A stretch of 64,000 bases of DNA from Bacteroides sp. OM05-12 (lineage in GTDB: Bacteria; Bacteroidota; Bacteroidia; Bacteroidales; Bacteroidaceae): assembly GCF_003438995.1 (NCBI RefSeq), contig NZ_QSUN01000011.1, positions 39,182 to 103,181 of the forward strand, given 5' to 3'. The translations under genes were made by a program, and so were the position numbers. Below the pieces are notes generated by a model. It saw nothing but the letters and a program-made list of their open reading frames with translations. It searched no databases and had not been told where the DNA came from. Below are positions 18,503 through 27,482 of this stretch, in pieces; the stretch's first letter is position 1, and every line of letters begins with the position of its first letter.

Positions 18503-20248
18503 TTATCTGACTATTACTTTTAAAGAATCAGAGTCCCCTTTTATAATATAGATGCCGTCAGCCAAAGCCAGTTCATTCATTCCTTTACCTAACATTTGAC
18601 TTCTGACCATTTTTCCATTCACATCATAGACACAAACCGTTTGTTCCTTATTGGAAATCAACACAACGCATCCATTTTTACTGCTATCCACTATCAAAGA
18701 AGCTCTAGTTTCCAACCCAACCATAGAATCAGGAGCCGGCTTTTCCAAATCCGCAATTATCTCTTTAAAGTTTTTCCAGACCAAAGCATCCTTATATTGT
18801 TCGTCGGAGTCCTCAGGAATATGCAAAGTCATAACAGACTCATTTCCATCAAAGATATCTTCCGCCGCACAGACCGGAGGTTCCGGATTCCGGCTATTTA
18901 CCACCATCAAATCCGAACAACTGGAAAATGCCATGCTACCTATAGTATCGACCTTTACCCCCAACGTCACCTCTATCAATCCTCTACAACTGCCAAAAGC
19001 AGCATCGCCTATCATCGTCACTTTATCCGGGATTACAATACTTTCCAGCTTCTTACATCCCCAAAAGGCATTTCGTCCTACTTCTTCCGCATTCTCTGAT
19101 ATAGTTACTTCTTTCAAACTTTGGCAACTCATAAAAGCATACTTTCCTATTATCCTTACTTTATCAGGAAGAACCAACTTCTCCAATCCTGTACAATACT
19201 CAAACGCATCATCGCCAATAATTTCCAAATCCTCCGGTAAATTGAGTTCGGAAAGGTCACTACAATCCGCAAAAGCATAAGCACCAATACTGACAATAGA
19301 TTTAGAGAAGGTCACGGAAGTCAGATTAGTTCCATAAAAAGCATAATCGCCAATTGCGTTCACAGAAACCGGGATGTCATAATTATCACCTTTCCCTTTA
19401 GGGTATAATAATAATGTAGTTTGCTGTTTATCATATAAGACTCCATTTAATGAACTATAATCCATATTTTCAGGATCAACCGTAACCGCCATTAACTGAG
19501 AACAATTGATAAAAGCACTTTTTCCTATCGAGCTGACAGCCTTTGAAATAGAGACAGACACAATACCTTTACACCCGTTAAAAGCCTTATCACCGATAGA
19601 AATCAAAGAAACAGGCAAATTCACTTCCGTTAGTCCTGCACATTTTGAGAATGCCGCATCACCTATTTTAACCAACGTACCGGCAAATTCTATATCCGTC
19701 AGCATTGCACTTTCAGAGAAAGCGAATTCGCCAATCTCCACAGTTCCTTCAGGAATAGTATAACCGGTACCTTTTCCTGCAGGATAAATCAGCAATATAT
19801 CTTTCTCCTTATTAAATAATACACCGTCCACAACTGAAAACTCCGTATTTGTGCCGTCCAACTCAAAGGAGGCTAGTTTTGAACAACCCGCGAACGCATT
19901 ACCGGCTATACTGGTCACAGATTCAGGTAAACTAAAAAAGGTCAGCCCGTTACAATAATTGAAAGTACCATTACCAATAGAAACTATCGAATTGGGAACA
20001 GTAATGGAAGTTAAACTGCCACACCCGGAAAAGGCATAATCTCCAATAGACGTCACACTGTATTTAGTTCCATTGTTGGTGACCGATGACGGTATCTCTA
20101 TATCAAGCAGAGCCCCCGAATTATAACTGCTCACTTCCACCGTATTATCCGTCAATACCTTATAGGTGAACCGATCTACTTCAAACTCTTCCGCTGACAT
20201 TCGTCCGGCTAACACCAATAAAACAAAAAGTAAAAAGTTCTTCTTCAT
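18503..20248 (-). CDS. BspA-like leucine-rich repeat secreted protein
   Basis: About 581 residues with a signal peptide at the N-terminus (MKKNFLLFVLLVLAG). Most of the chain is LRR_5/BspA repeats of about 23 residues with the pattern SIGDYAFxGCxxLTSITxP. The last 75 residues form a small beta-domain ending in VYDVNGKMVRSQ...LADGIYIIKG...LKVIVR, which resembles a type IX secretion C-terminal sorting domain. BspA-like proteins are cell-surface proteins that bind host proteins in other species; that is family knowledge and not shown here. The start MKK was preferred over an upstream Met two codons earlier. Confidence 0.88.
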   Translation of the reverse strand: MKKNFLLFVLLVLAGRMSAEEFEVDRFTYKVLTDNTVEVSSYNSGALLDIEIPSSVTNNGTKYSVTSIGDYAFSGCGSLTSITVPNSIVSIGNGTFNYCNGLTFFSLPESVTSIAGNAFAGCSKLASFELDGTNTEFSVVDGVLFNKEKDILLIYPAGKGTGYTIPEGTVEIGEFAFSESAMLTDIEFAGTLVKIGDAAFSKCAGLTEVNLPVSLISIGDKAFNGCKGIVSVSISKAVSSIGKSAFINCSQLMAVTVDPENMDYSSLNGVLYDKQQTTLLLYPKGKGDNYDIPVSVNAIGDYAFYGTNLTSVTFSKSIVSIGAYAFADCSDLSELNLPEDLEIIGDDAFEYCTGLEKLVLPDKVRIIGKYAFMSCQSLKEVTISENAEEVGRNAFWGCKKLESIVIPDKVTMIGDAAFGSCRGLIEVTLGVKVDTIGSMAFSSCSDLMVVNSRNPEPPVCAAEDIFDGNESVMTLHIPEDSDEQYKDALVWKNFKEIIADLEKPAPDSMVGLETRASLIVDSSKNGCVVLISNKEQTVCVYDVNGKMVRSQMLGKGMNELALADGIYIIKGDSDSLKVIVR

Positions 20249-20277
20249 AACCAATAAATTTTATGTTCGACTATATG

Positions 20278-20285
20278 CAAATATA
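20278..20285 (-). promoter_or_regulatory. Putative -7 box of the leucine-rich repeat gene
   Basis: On the minus strand this reads TATATTTG and lies about 30 bases before the start codon. Confidence 0.55.
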
Positions 20286-20417
20286 CAAAATGAACAGTAT
20301 TCTTATACTGACATTAACCATATCATCCAAAACATTAATCTACTGATTATCAATAGCGAAACAAATATAAAGGAAAGAAAAAACGGACAGTTGCCCTATA
20401 TACACCCTTCTTTTCAC

Positions 20418-21980
20418 TTAAAATTCAATGAGGAAGCTATCCAAAGACTTTGTATTATCCAGTCCTAATTTAACAGCAAGGCGCTGACGTGATTTATAAT
20501 AATTATCTTCTTCCAAAGCACAAAGTCTTTGGATATTCCTAGCAGAAACTTCCAGTTTCAACAAACAGCAAATGCATAAATTAGTTTGGGAGAACTTACC
20601 GAAGCCGGCTACCAAACGTGCTGAGAAATCAGGGTATGCCAAGTCCACGGCTTCAATTAAAGCATCCTTTTCTTCCGCAGAAAGTTCCGTGACATTTTTC
20701 TTCTTCATCTGGAATGCCGGAATGAGTTTAGATATCGGCATTTTCTGAAACAGGCATTTCCCTAAAGCCCCGTTCATTTCTTTATATTCCTGTAACTTCA
20801 ATGCTATATCACTTACTTCCGACAAATAGCTTGCATCCCGCTCTACATACAATTGCTTTATCCTCTCCTGATTCTCCAATATCTGTTTTTTCAAAGAATC
20901 AATCGTTTCTTTATTCAACAGCAATTCATTTTCCTTTTCCAGCATCTTTATCTTCAGTGTACGTTGCTTTGCCCGTAACCTCTGTATCAGAATATAACTG
21001 CCAACCAACAGCAAGACAAAACAAACCAGCACAACAAACAAAGTAAACTTACTCCGCTCATTTTTTAGTTTCAGCTCAGCTTTTTCTGATCTTAACTTCT
21101 CACTTTCATATTTCTGCTGAATTTCCGCAATCTTTTCAGGAATGACAAATTTAGTAATGCTATCATGCAAAATCAGAAAAGAATCCGCATAGACCACCGC
21201 CTGCTTCATATCTCCTTTCTGCTTTTCCATTTCAAATAAGCGATAAAACACAGAACGCTTAAAATATATTTCCGAAGCCGGCAAACACTGTCGCAGATAA
21301 TAACAAGCAGAATCCAACATTCCCATTCTTTTATACATATCGGCTTTTATGCTAAAAAGAACGCTCGGTACACACGAATCCGATTCTGCCCCCAAATAAA
21401 TCAGAGCTTTTTGGAAATCTTTTCTATCCGTATAAATACTGGCAAGTTCCCTGCGCACGGATGAGATAACTTTTTCGGAAGTCTTGTCCGTCGTTACATC
21501 AAGTGCTTTCTCAAACATCATAATAGCACTGTCCATATCCTGCCTGTCTTTTCTTCCCGGCATTAAAATAGACCTTAACTGATATGCACGGGCCATATTT
21601 CTTAAAATCTCTGTCCGATAATAATGCAATTCCGGTTTGCCGTCTGCAAAACGATAAGCTATTTGAAGTTCCGATAAAGCCTCCTCCGGTAAATCCTGAA
21701 GTAAATGAATAAAGCCTACCCGATTGTAAATGTCCGCCAACAAATCCACATTACCGTCTTTTAATGCTTCATCTTTGGCTCGCATATAGCACAAAAAAGC
21801 AGCGGAATCATTATTTAGCTTCGCATAATTCCTTCCCAGATGATAATAGGCCAAAGCTAAAGTGTCAGTATTGTAATCCAGATCAGTAAATAAGGCAGAA
21901 GCGTTATTCTCTTTACAAGAAAAAAACGATGTAGACAAAAAGAACAATAGTAAACCTATTAAATAGATGTTTTTCATCAA
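20418..21980 (-). CDS. TPR membrane protein with coiled coil and degenerate LuxR-like tail
   Basis: This 520-residue protein has an N-terminal lipoprotein-like signal (FFLSTSFFSC), then TPR-type helical repeats to about residue 285 (LALAYYHLGRNYAKLNND). A membrane helix lies near 312-332 (FTLFVVLVCFVLLLVGSYI), then a charged coiled coil. The final 60 residues (NLCICCLLKLEVSARNIQRL, then RQRLAVKLGL) have the rhythm of a LuxR-type helix-turn-helix. Proteins of this layout in Bacteroidetes are thought to be membrane-bound regulators, but the helix-turn-helix here is weak. It is preceded by its own promoter and is not obviously in an operon. Confidence 0.72.
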   Translation of the reverse strand: MMKNIYLIGLLLFFLSTSFFSCKENNASALFTDLDYNTDTLALAYYHLGRNYAKLNNDSAAFLCYMRAKDEALKDGNVDLLADIYNRVGFIHLLQDLPEEALSELQIAYRFADGKPELHYYRTEILRNMARAYQLRSILMPGRKDRQDMDSAIMMFEKALDVTTDKTSEKVISSVRRELASIYTDRKDFQKALIYLGAESDSCVPSVLFSIKADMYKRMGMLDSACYYLRQCLPASEIYFKRSVFYRLFEMEKQKGDMKQAVVYADSFLILHDSITKFVIPEKIAEIQQKYESEKLRSEKAELKLKNERSKFTLFVVLVCFVLLLVGSYILIQRLRAKQRTLKIKMLEKENELLLNKETIDSLKKQILENQERIKQLYVERDASYLSEVSDIALKLQEYKEMNGALGKCLFQKMPISKLIPAFQMKKKNVTELSAEEKDALIEAVDLAYPDFSARLVAGFGKFSQTNLCICCLLKLEVSARNIQRLCALEEDNYYKSRQRLAVKLGLDNTKSLDSFLIEF

Positions 21981-22009
21981 CTCATCCGATTATTATTACT
22001 ATAATGATA

Positions 22010-22041
22010 CAAAAATAAACGTTTCACTTTACAAAACCAAA
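22010..22041 (-). promoter_or_regulatory. Putative promoter of the TPR protein gene
   Basis: On the minus strand TTTG (22038-22041) and TATTTTTG (22010-22017) are 20 bases apart, close to the Bacteroides consensus. It is divergent to the sulfur-transfer operon. Confidence 0.6.
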
Positions 22042-22100
22042 CTTATAAACAAGCAAACGCTTTCCTGTCTCGCACAAGTTTCGATCAACACTCCTTAGAT

Positions 22101-22169
22101 ATTTTCCATTGGAAAATTTGTATTCTATAAAACATTCAATATATTTGCATATATTTTCCATTGGAAACA
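22101..22169 (+). promoter_or_regulatory. Promoter with two operator-like palindromes for the sulfur-transfer operon
   Basis: TTTG (22117-22120), 19 bases, then TATATTTG (22140-22147) is a consensus Bacteroides promoter. Two near-identical dyads flank it: ATTTTCCATTGGAAAAT at 22101-22117, touching the -33 box, and ATTTTCCATTGGAAAC at 22153-22168, just after the expected start of transcription. Sites placed to block RNA polymerase at both ends fit a repressor. The MarR gene that ends this operon is the natural candidate. Confidence 0.72.
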
Positions 22170-22193
22170 ATCAAACGATTAAAACATATCATT

Positions 22194-24653
22194 ATGAAAT
22201 ACATTATTATAGGAGGCGTAGCCGGGGGTGCAACCACCGCAGCCAGAATCAGAAGAAACGACGAATCCGCGGAAATGATCTTATTTGAGAAAGGGAAGTA
22301 TATATCCTACGCCAATTGCGGCCTACCTTATTATATAGGTGATGTGATTACCGACCGGGAAAAACTTTTCTTGCAAACACCCGAGTCTTTCGGCAGACGT
22401 TTCAACATAGATGTACGGATTCAATCGGAAGTTACCGGTATCGACCGTGAAAACCAAAAGGTGACCGTTCGCAAAGCCGACGGGGAAGAATATACGGAAA
22501 GCTATGACAAATTGCTTCTTTCTCCGGGAGCTTCTCCCGTACGTCCCCCTTTGCCGGGAATTGATTCGGAAGGTATCTTTACTTTGAGAAATGTAGCCGA
22601 CACCGATAATATAAAGAGTTATCTCAACGACCGTTCCATAAAAAGGGCTGTGGTCATCGGTGCAGGCTTTATCGGATTGGAAATGGCGGAGAACCTGCAT
22701 GCCAACGGCGCAAAAGTATCCATTGTAGAAATGGCGGATCAGGTGATGACACCGATTGATTTCTCAATGGCTTCACTCGTGCACCAACACCTGATGCAAA
22801 AGGGGGTGAACCTCTATCTGAGCGAAGCTGTTTCTTCATTTGAGAAAGACAACGACGAAATAAAGGTAACGTTCAAAAGCGGTAAAACAATTACTGCCGA
22901 CATCGTGATCCTCTCAATCGGAGTAAGACCGGAAACGAAGCTGGCAAGAGAAGCCGGACTGGCTATCGGGGAAGCCGGGGGAATAGCTGTCAACGAGTAC
23001 CTGCAAACTTCGGATGAGAATATCTACGCCGTAGGTGATGCCATAGAGTACAAACATCCTATCACCGGAAAGTCTTGGCTGAACTATCTTGCCGTCCCGG
23101 CCAACCGTCAGGGAAGAATCGTTGCCGACAATATGGTGTATGGCAATACTATTTCTTATGAAGGAGCTATCGGCACTTCTATCGCAAAAGTCTTCGATAT
23201 GACGGTTGCTTCTACCGGACTGCCTGCCAAACGCCTGAAGCAAGCCAACATAGAATATTTGTCCTCTACCACACATTCCGGTTCTCATGCGGGATACTAT
23301 CCGGACGCTTTGCCGATGAGCATAAAAATCACTTTCGACAAGAAAGATGGCACACTATATGGCGGACAGATAGTGGGCTACACGGGCGTGGACAAGCGTA
23401 TCGACGAAATTGCCCTGATTATCAAACATAAAGGCACGATCTACGACTTAATCCGTCTGGAACATGCCTATGCACCTCCTTACTCTTCTGCCAAAGATCC
23501 CGCAGCAATTGCCGGATATGCCGCCGAAAATATTCTGAAAGCAAAAGTCCATCCGTTATACTGGAGAGAATTAAGAGATGCCGATATGCAGGAGATCACC
23601 CTTATAGACGTGCGTACTCCGGACGAACACAGCTTAAACTCCATCAAAGGCTCTATCAACATCCCTTTGGATGATTTGAGAGAGCGAATGAGCGAAATTC
23701 CTTCCGACAAGCCTGTATATCTATACTGTGCCGTCGGCCTGCGGGGCTACTTGGCATCAAGGATACTTCTGCAACATGGATTCGCCAATGTGAAAAACCT
23801 TGTAGGAGGGTACAAAACTTATCTGGCGGCAACTACTCCCGTTACGCTCTGCGACAATCCCGACGACTGTAAGGGAAAAGCGGATACGACGGATTATTCG
23901 GAAGAAAGAAATATGAAAACCTCGATAAAAACCATAAAAGTGGATGCTTGCGGACTGCAATGTCCCGGCCCTATCCTTAAAATGAAGAAAAGTATAGAAG
24001 AGCTGTTGGAAGGAGAACGGATGGAGATGGAAGCTACGGACGCAGGATTCCCAAGAGATGCGGAAGCTTGGTGCAATACCACCGGCAACCGTTTCATTTC
24101 CAAAGAGGATAAAGGCGGTAAGTTCAGCGTTGTCATAGAAAAAGGAGGAGCCAAAGCATGTCACACAATCAGTTCATGCGAAAGCAAAGGAAAAACATTT
24201 ATCATGTTCAGTGACGACTTAGACAAAGCGCTCGCCACTTTCGTCCTTGCCAACGGTGCTGCCGCAACCGGAGAAAAAGTTACTATCTTCTTCACTTTCT
24301 GGGGACTGAACGCCATCAAGAAGCTCGATAAGCCGAAAGTAGAGAAAGACATATTCGGAAAGATGTTCGGTATGATGTTGCCGTCCAGTTCACAGAAGCT
24401 GAAACTATCCAAGATGAACATGGGTGGCATAGGCAGCCGGATGATGCGTTATATCATGAAAAACAAGGGCATAGATTCTTTAGAATCGCTTCGCCGGCAG
24501 GCTTTGGAGAATGGAGTGGAGTTCATCGCCTGCCAGATGTCTATGGATGTAATGGGCGTCAAGCGTGAAGAACTGCTCGATGAAGTCACCATCGGAGGGG
24601 TTGCTACTTATATGAACCGTGCGGATAATGCGAATGTAAACCTATTTATTTAA
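22194..24653 (+). CDS. Four-domain sulfur-transfer fusion: CoA-disulfide reductase, rhodanese, TusA, DsrE
   Basis: 819 residues from the Met at 22194; an in-frame Met at 22161 overlaps an operator and was rejected. Domain 1 (about 1-440) is a flavin NAD(P)H disulfide reductase of the CoA-disulfide reductase type, with GGVAGG and the redox Cys42 in SYANCGLPYY. Domain 2 is a rhodanese with loop CAVGLRG (Cys512). Domain 3 is TusA-like with CPGPI (Cys590). Domain 4 is DsrE/F-like with a Cys near 780 in FIACQMSM. Each family carries sulfur as a cysteine persulfide, so the chain could pass sulfane sulfur from a CoA or glutathione persulfide through three carriers in one protein. It is cytoplasmic, with no signal peptide. 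A MarR gene follows 7 bases later. Confidence 0.92.
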   Translation: MKYIIIGGVAGGATTAARIRRNDESAEMILFEKGKYISYANCGLPYYIGDVITDREKLFLQTPESFGRRFNIDVRIQSEVTGIDRENQKVTVRKADGEEYTESYDKLLLSPGASPVRPPLPGIDSEGIFTLRNVADTDNIKSYLNDRSIKRAVVIGAGFIGLEMAENLHANGAKVSIVEMADQVMTPIDFSMASLVHQHLMQKGVNLYLSEAVSSFEKDNDEIKVTFKSGKTITADIVILSIGVRPETKLAREAGLAIGEAGGIAVNEYLQTSDENIYAVGDAIEYKHPITGKSWLNYLAVPANRQGRIVADNMVYGNTISYEGAIGTSIAKVFDMTVASTGLPAKRLKQANIEYLSSTTHSGSHAGYYPDALPMSIKITFDKKDGTLYGGQIVGYTGVDKRIDEIALIIKHKGTIYDLIRLEHAYAPPYSSAKDPAAIAGYAAENILKAKVHPLYWRELRDADMQEITLIDVRTPDEHSLNSIKGSINIPLDDLRERMSEIPSDKPVYLYCAVGLRGYLASRILLQHGFANVKNLVGGYKTYLAATTPVTLCDNPDDCKGKADTTDYSEERNMKTSIKTIKVDACGLQCPGPILKMKKSIEELLEGERMEMEATDAGFPRDAEAWCNTTGNRFISKEDKGGKFSVVIEKGGAKACHTISSCESKGKTFIMFSDDLDKALATFVLANGAAATGEKVTIFFTFWGLNAIKKLDKPKVEKDIFGKMFGMMLPSSSQKLKLSKMNMGGIGSRMMRYIMKNKGIDSLESLRRQALENGVEFIACQMSMDVMGVKREELLDEVTIGGVATYMNRADNANVNLFI

Positions 24654-24660
24654 AACCAGT

Positions 24661-25017
24661 ATGAAATCAATCTGTATAATGAGAGACATCTACAAGGCTC
24701 TCAACGAATTTGAAAGTTCACTCGAACAGGTACACGGCGTTTCGCTCAATGAAGCGATGGTGCTCTGCTGCATCAATGACCAAACGTTGACGGCAAGCGC
24801 CATCTCCGAGCAGACCGGAATAAAGGCCTCACACCTTTCCAAGGTAATCCGTTCCATAGAAGAAAAGAAGATGATCGGACGTGCATTAGGAGAGAAAGAC
24901 AAACGTCAGATGTATTTTTCATTAACCGATAGTGGTAAGAAATGCCTTTCGGATATGAAATGCAATACGATAGAGATACCGGAAATACTGAAACCGCTCT
25001 TTGATGAAACCGCCTGA
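24661..25017 (+). CDS. MarR-family transcriptional regulator
   Basis: 118 residues with a winged helix: ASAISEQTGIKASHLSKVIRS is the recognition helix region, and IEEKKMIGRALGEKDKRQMY is the wing with the conserved D-K-R. Start may be Met7. It follows the sulfur-transfer fusion by 7 bases and so shares its transcript. It probably represses the operon through the two TTTTCCA-N-TGGAAAA sites upstream. The signal is unknown; Cys residues near positions 36 and 37 could sense thiol or persulfide state, which is speculation. Confidence 0.85.
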   Translation: MKSICIMRDIYKALNEFESSLEQVHGVSLNEAMVLCCINDQTLTASAISEQTGIKASHLSKVIRSIEEKKMIGRALGEKDKRQMYFSLTDSGKKCLSDMKCNTIEIPEILKPLFDETA

Positions 25018-25080
25018 AAAGAATAACGAACTTACTCAGGCATAAGAGGGAACCCGAAAAGCCCTTCTATTCTTTTTTTC

Positions 25081-25142
25081 AGGCGCGGATTACGCGGATT
25101 ACACGGAAAAGAGTAAAGAAATAATCCGCGTAATCCGCGCCT
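25081..25142. terminator. 21-bp perfect inverted repeat between convergent genes
   Basis: The arms 25081-25101 and 25122-25142 are exact reverse complements (beginning AGGCGCGGATTACGCGG) with a 20-base spacer. Within each arm a GCGGATTAC unit is tandem. The GC-rich arms stand out from the local AT-rich DNA. Position between a plus-strand and a minus-strand gene suggests a two-way terminator; the iterated GGATTAC unit suggests it is also a dispersed repeat. Confidence 0.75.
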
Positions 25143-25164
25143 AAATCATATCTATATTAACCGT

Positions 25165-25980
25165 TCAGACATCATCGTCAGTCAATTCCTCTTTATCTTC
25201 TCTCGGTTTATCCTTTATCAGCAGGATGCTCATTTCGTAGAGCAGGCACAACGGGATAGCCACCACAGACAAGGTAAACGGATCTCCGGTAGGCGTGATG
25301 ATAGCCGCAACGATAAATATCAGTACGATGGCATGACGGCGATACTTACGGAGGAAAGACTTGGTAACCAATCCCATCAACGATAGCAACCACGTCACCA
25401 AAGGAAGCTCGAACACCAACCCCATCATCAGCACCAGCATCATAAAGTTGTCGATATATGAGTTCAACGATATCTGATTCTCTATCTGCGTACTCAGTTC
25501 ATACGTAGCCAGAAAGCGCAACGTCAACGGATATACCATGAAATAGCCCAGCAACACTCCCAGAAAAAACATGATTGTACCCACGCTCAATGCCATCTTC
25601 ACGTTTTTTTCTTCATTCGGATAGAGGGCAGGCTTGATAAACAGCCATATTTCAAATAAAAGGTAGGGTACGGACATGACGACAGACATCCAGAAAGCAG
25701 TAGAGATATGTATAAAGAACGGTGATGCCAGATTAATATTAATCAGCTTCACCTCAAACTGCTGGGTAAAGAAGTCTCCCGACAGATGAAGCCAGTCACC
25801 TATCTTATGGAGAAAATGATAAAAAACAAAATCATTATGGCAGGGAGCCAGAATTACGTTGTCGAAGAGATAAGGCATGGCAATGAAAAAGCCTATGGCA
25901 AAGACCATCCATACCCCGATAACTCTGAAAAGCACACGACGAAGCACATCCAGGTGATCCCAGAATGTCATTTCGGCCAT
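25165..25980 (-). CDS. tatC: Sec-independent translocase TatC
   Basis: 271 residues and six membrane helices. The N-terminus MTFWDHLDVLRRVLFRV holds the conserved H-L-x-x-L-R motif (E replaced by D), and FELPLVTWLLSLMGLV matches the family helix region. TatC recognises twin-arginine signal peptides. It has the insert after helix one seen in Bacteroidetes TatC. It lies directly downstream of tatA. Confidence 0.95.
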   Translation of the reverse strand: MAEMTFWDHLDVLRRVLFRVIGVWMVFAIGFFIAMPYLFDNVILAPCHNDFVFYHFLHKIGDWLHLSGDFFTQQFEVKLININLASPFFIHISTAFWMSVVMSVPYLLFEIWLFIKPALYPNEEKNVKMALSVGTIMFFLGVLLGYFMVYPLTLRFLATYELSTQIENQISLNSYIDNFMMLVLMMGLVFELPLVTWLLSLMGLVTKSFLRKYRRHAIVLIFIVAAIITPTGDPFTLSVVAIPLCLLYEMSILLIKDKPREDKEELTDDDV

Positions 25981-25982
25981 GC

Positions 25983-26231
25983 TTATTCCTCTTTTTTCTG
26001 TTCGTTGTCGGTCGTCGGCTTCTTCGTTTCCACCGGCTTGTCTATATCCTCTTTTGTTTTCTTTATCTCGGCCTCGGCTTCAGCAACCCCTTGTTTGAAG
26101 CTCTTCATCCCTTTTCCCAGTCCTTTCATCAGTTCGGGAATCTTCTTTCCGCCAAAAAGCAATACGATTAATAAAACAATCAGCAGGATTTCCATACCGC
26201 CCAAGTTCCAAAGCAAAATGTTGTTCATCAT
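25983..26231 (-). CDS. tatA: Sec-independent translocase TatA
   Basis: 82 residues from the MMNN start at 26231; a longer in-frame extension upstream does not resemble the family. One membrane helix ([15 protein letters not shown]), then the hinge [18 protein letters not shown], then an acidic and Lys-rich tail. TatA forms the pore of the twin-arginine system with TatC, whose gene begins 2 bases later. Confidence 0.93.
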   Translation of the reverse strand: MMNNILLWNLGGMEILLIVLLIVLLFGGKKIPELMKGLGKGMKSFKQGVAEAEAEIKKTKEDIDKPVETKKPTTDNEQKKEE

Positions 26232-26308
26232 AAGATTAATCATTATAATTCTATTATAGACTGCAAATCTAAATAAAAGTAAGGTAGAGAGCAAGAAATT
26301 AAAGGTAT

Positions 26309-26926
26309 TTATAGATTTCCATAATATCCCGGTCCCGGCGTATAAATCGGGAAATGATAGATTCCCTCTTTCCGAAGGTGTCCGTCGTCTACCAATGTCT
26401 TCAAACGGCGATTGGCAGTAGTTTTCGTTAAACGGCAAATACGCTCGAAATCCGCACGGGTTATATAGTTATTGTTTTTGAAATAGTCTGTCAGAATCGC
26501 GTCTATCTCCGCCAAAGATGTATCCTTGGAATGATTCTTTATGTCCACGCGTACAAAATGCGTAGAAGCGTACAACTCCCGCTTCAAATCCTTTTCAGGA
26601 CGAAACGAGACGGATTTGAACTTTACGGATTCCGCTCTGATCTCTTTTTCCGAACGTACAGGCGGACAGGTGGCCGTCATTTGAAAAAAGCCGAGACCGT
26701 CCAGATGAACCCTGTCGCCATCCTTGAGTTTCTCCACGATGAGATTCCGCAAAAGATTTATAACCGCCCCTACTTCACTCTCCATGAAAGTGCTCCGCTG
26801 ATGGATTGTCTTTGCCAATTCTTCACTGTTTACCGTCTGTCTCGGCAATACCCGCACGTGAAGTTCTCCCTTCTTCTCTTGTCCGTCCGGAACAGGTGTT
26901 TCATAGAAATCATAGATTACTGCCAT
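26309..26926 (-). CDS. HU-like DNA-binding protein with C-terminal winged-helix-like tail
   Basis: About 205 residues from [11 protein letters not shown], the usual N-terminus of this Bacteroides family; the upstream start at 26971 was rejected. The first 125 residues are an HU/IHF-like fold ([14 protein letters not shown] and [14 protein letters not shown]). The last 65 residues ([20 protein letters not shown]) look like a helix-turn-helix that reads a second DNA site. HU-like proteins bend or bundle DNA. The 5' leader holds a striking 94-bp symmetric element, which suggests self-regulation. Confidence 0.8.
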   Translation of the reverse strand: MAVIYDFYETPVPDGQEKKGELHVRVLPRQTVNSEELAKTIHQRSTFMESEVGAVINLLRNLIVEKLKDGDRVHLDGLGFFQMTATCPPVRSEKEIRAESVKFKSVSFRPEKDLKRELYASTHFVRVDIKNHSKDTSLAEIDAILTDYFKNNNYITRADFERICRLTKTTANRRLKTLVDDGHLRKEGIYHFPIYTPGPGYYGNL

Positions 26927-26994
26927 ATTCGTATGTATTAAAGCATGAATTAATTCTTTTCTTCGTATCAACTACTATTTTTCTTTGCATCGAC

Positions 26995-27088
26995 TAATCT
27001 TTTCACATACGTGGAGCAATCGTTCCATATCTGTGGGACGAATGCTCCACAATAATGGAACAATCGCCCCACAGCCGTGAAAAGATTA
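26995..27088. repeat. 94-bp symmetric array of three 16-bp units in the leader of the HU-like gene
   Basis: Three related 16-mers lie at 27012, 27034 and 27056, an exact 22-bp period: TGGAGCAATCGTTCCA, TGGGACGAATGCTCCA and TGGAACAATCGCCCCA. They are enclosed by a perfect 12-bp inverted repeat, TAATCTTTTCAC (26995-27006) and GTGAAAAGATTA (27077-27088). The outer repeat and the array share the same centre, 27041.5. It lies between the inferred transcription start (about 27094) and the start codon (26926). Confidence 0.8.
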
Positions 27089-27099
27089 ATTCTTCAAGA

Positions 27100-27130
27100 C
27101 AAAGATACTACTTTAATCCGACGTACACAA
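27100..27130 (-). promoter_or_regulatory. Putative promoter of the HU-like gene
   Basis: On the minus strand TTG (27128-27130), 20 bases, then TATCTTTG (27100-27107). Transcription would begin near 27094 and give a leader of about 165 nt. Confidence 0.6.
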
Positions 27131-27221
27131 TAAAAGTCTGACCTATTCCATTAGTTTTCCCCTTCCGTATAAATAGCCAAAACATTCCGGGAAACAACAG
27201 GACAAGGCACGGCCTTTCACA

Positions 27222-27338
27222 TCATCCGAAACTAAAAACAAAGAAAAAAAGGAAGTTGGAAGCTATCGCTATTCTGATTTTATGAGTTCCGTCTATGGAT
27301 ACTTTTGCGGGAACTATTGCTGTCTTTAATGTTGTCAT
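27222..27338 (-). pseudogene. Remnant of a tyrosine recombinase N-terminus beside tRNA-Ala
   Basis: A 38-codon frame begins MTTLKTAIVPAKV, then IDGTHKIRIAIASN, which resembles the arm-binding N-terminus of Bacteroides tyrosine integrases, then runs into an unrelated stretch and a stop. The upstream DNA has a direct repeat AACGAATC. It points away from the 3' end of a tRNA gene about 145 bases away, the usual place for an integrase of a tRNA-targeting element. Nothing else of an element remains. The identification rests on a short resemblance. Confidence 0.45.
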
Positions 27339-27482
27339 AATAATTTGGGATTCGTTTTAGATTCGTTATTAAGTCCAAATTGGAACAAAACATCCTTTTC
27401 TTATCTAAAATGATTAGAGCAACAACAAGAAGAAATCAGTTATATACCTCTGTATTACTGTGTTTTAAACTTAAATATTTCG

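Noticed and set aside
18560..20200. Regular spacing that resembles a repeat array
   Set aside because: The period comes from leucine-rich repeat codons; spacers are not unique and it is coding, so it is not a CRISPR array.
22161..22193. Earlier in-frame start for the sulfur-transfer fusion
   Set aside because: It lies inside the second operator-like palindrome, next to the inferred transcription start, and adds residues not seen in the flavoprotein family.
26232..26438. N-terminal extension of the TatA reading frame
   Set aside because: TatA starts directly before its membrane helix; the extension overlaps the HU-like gene and has no family resemblance.
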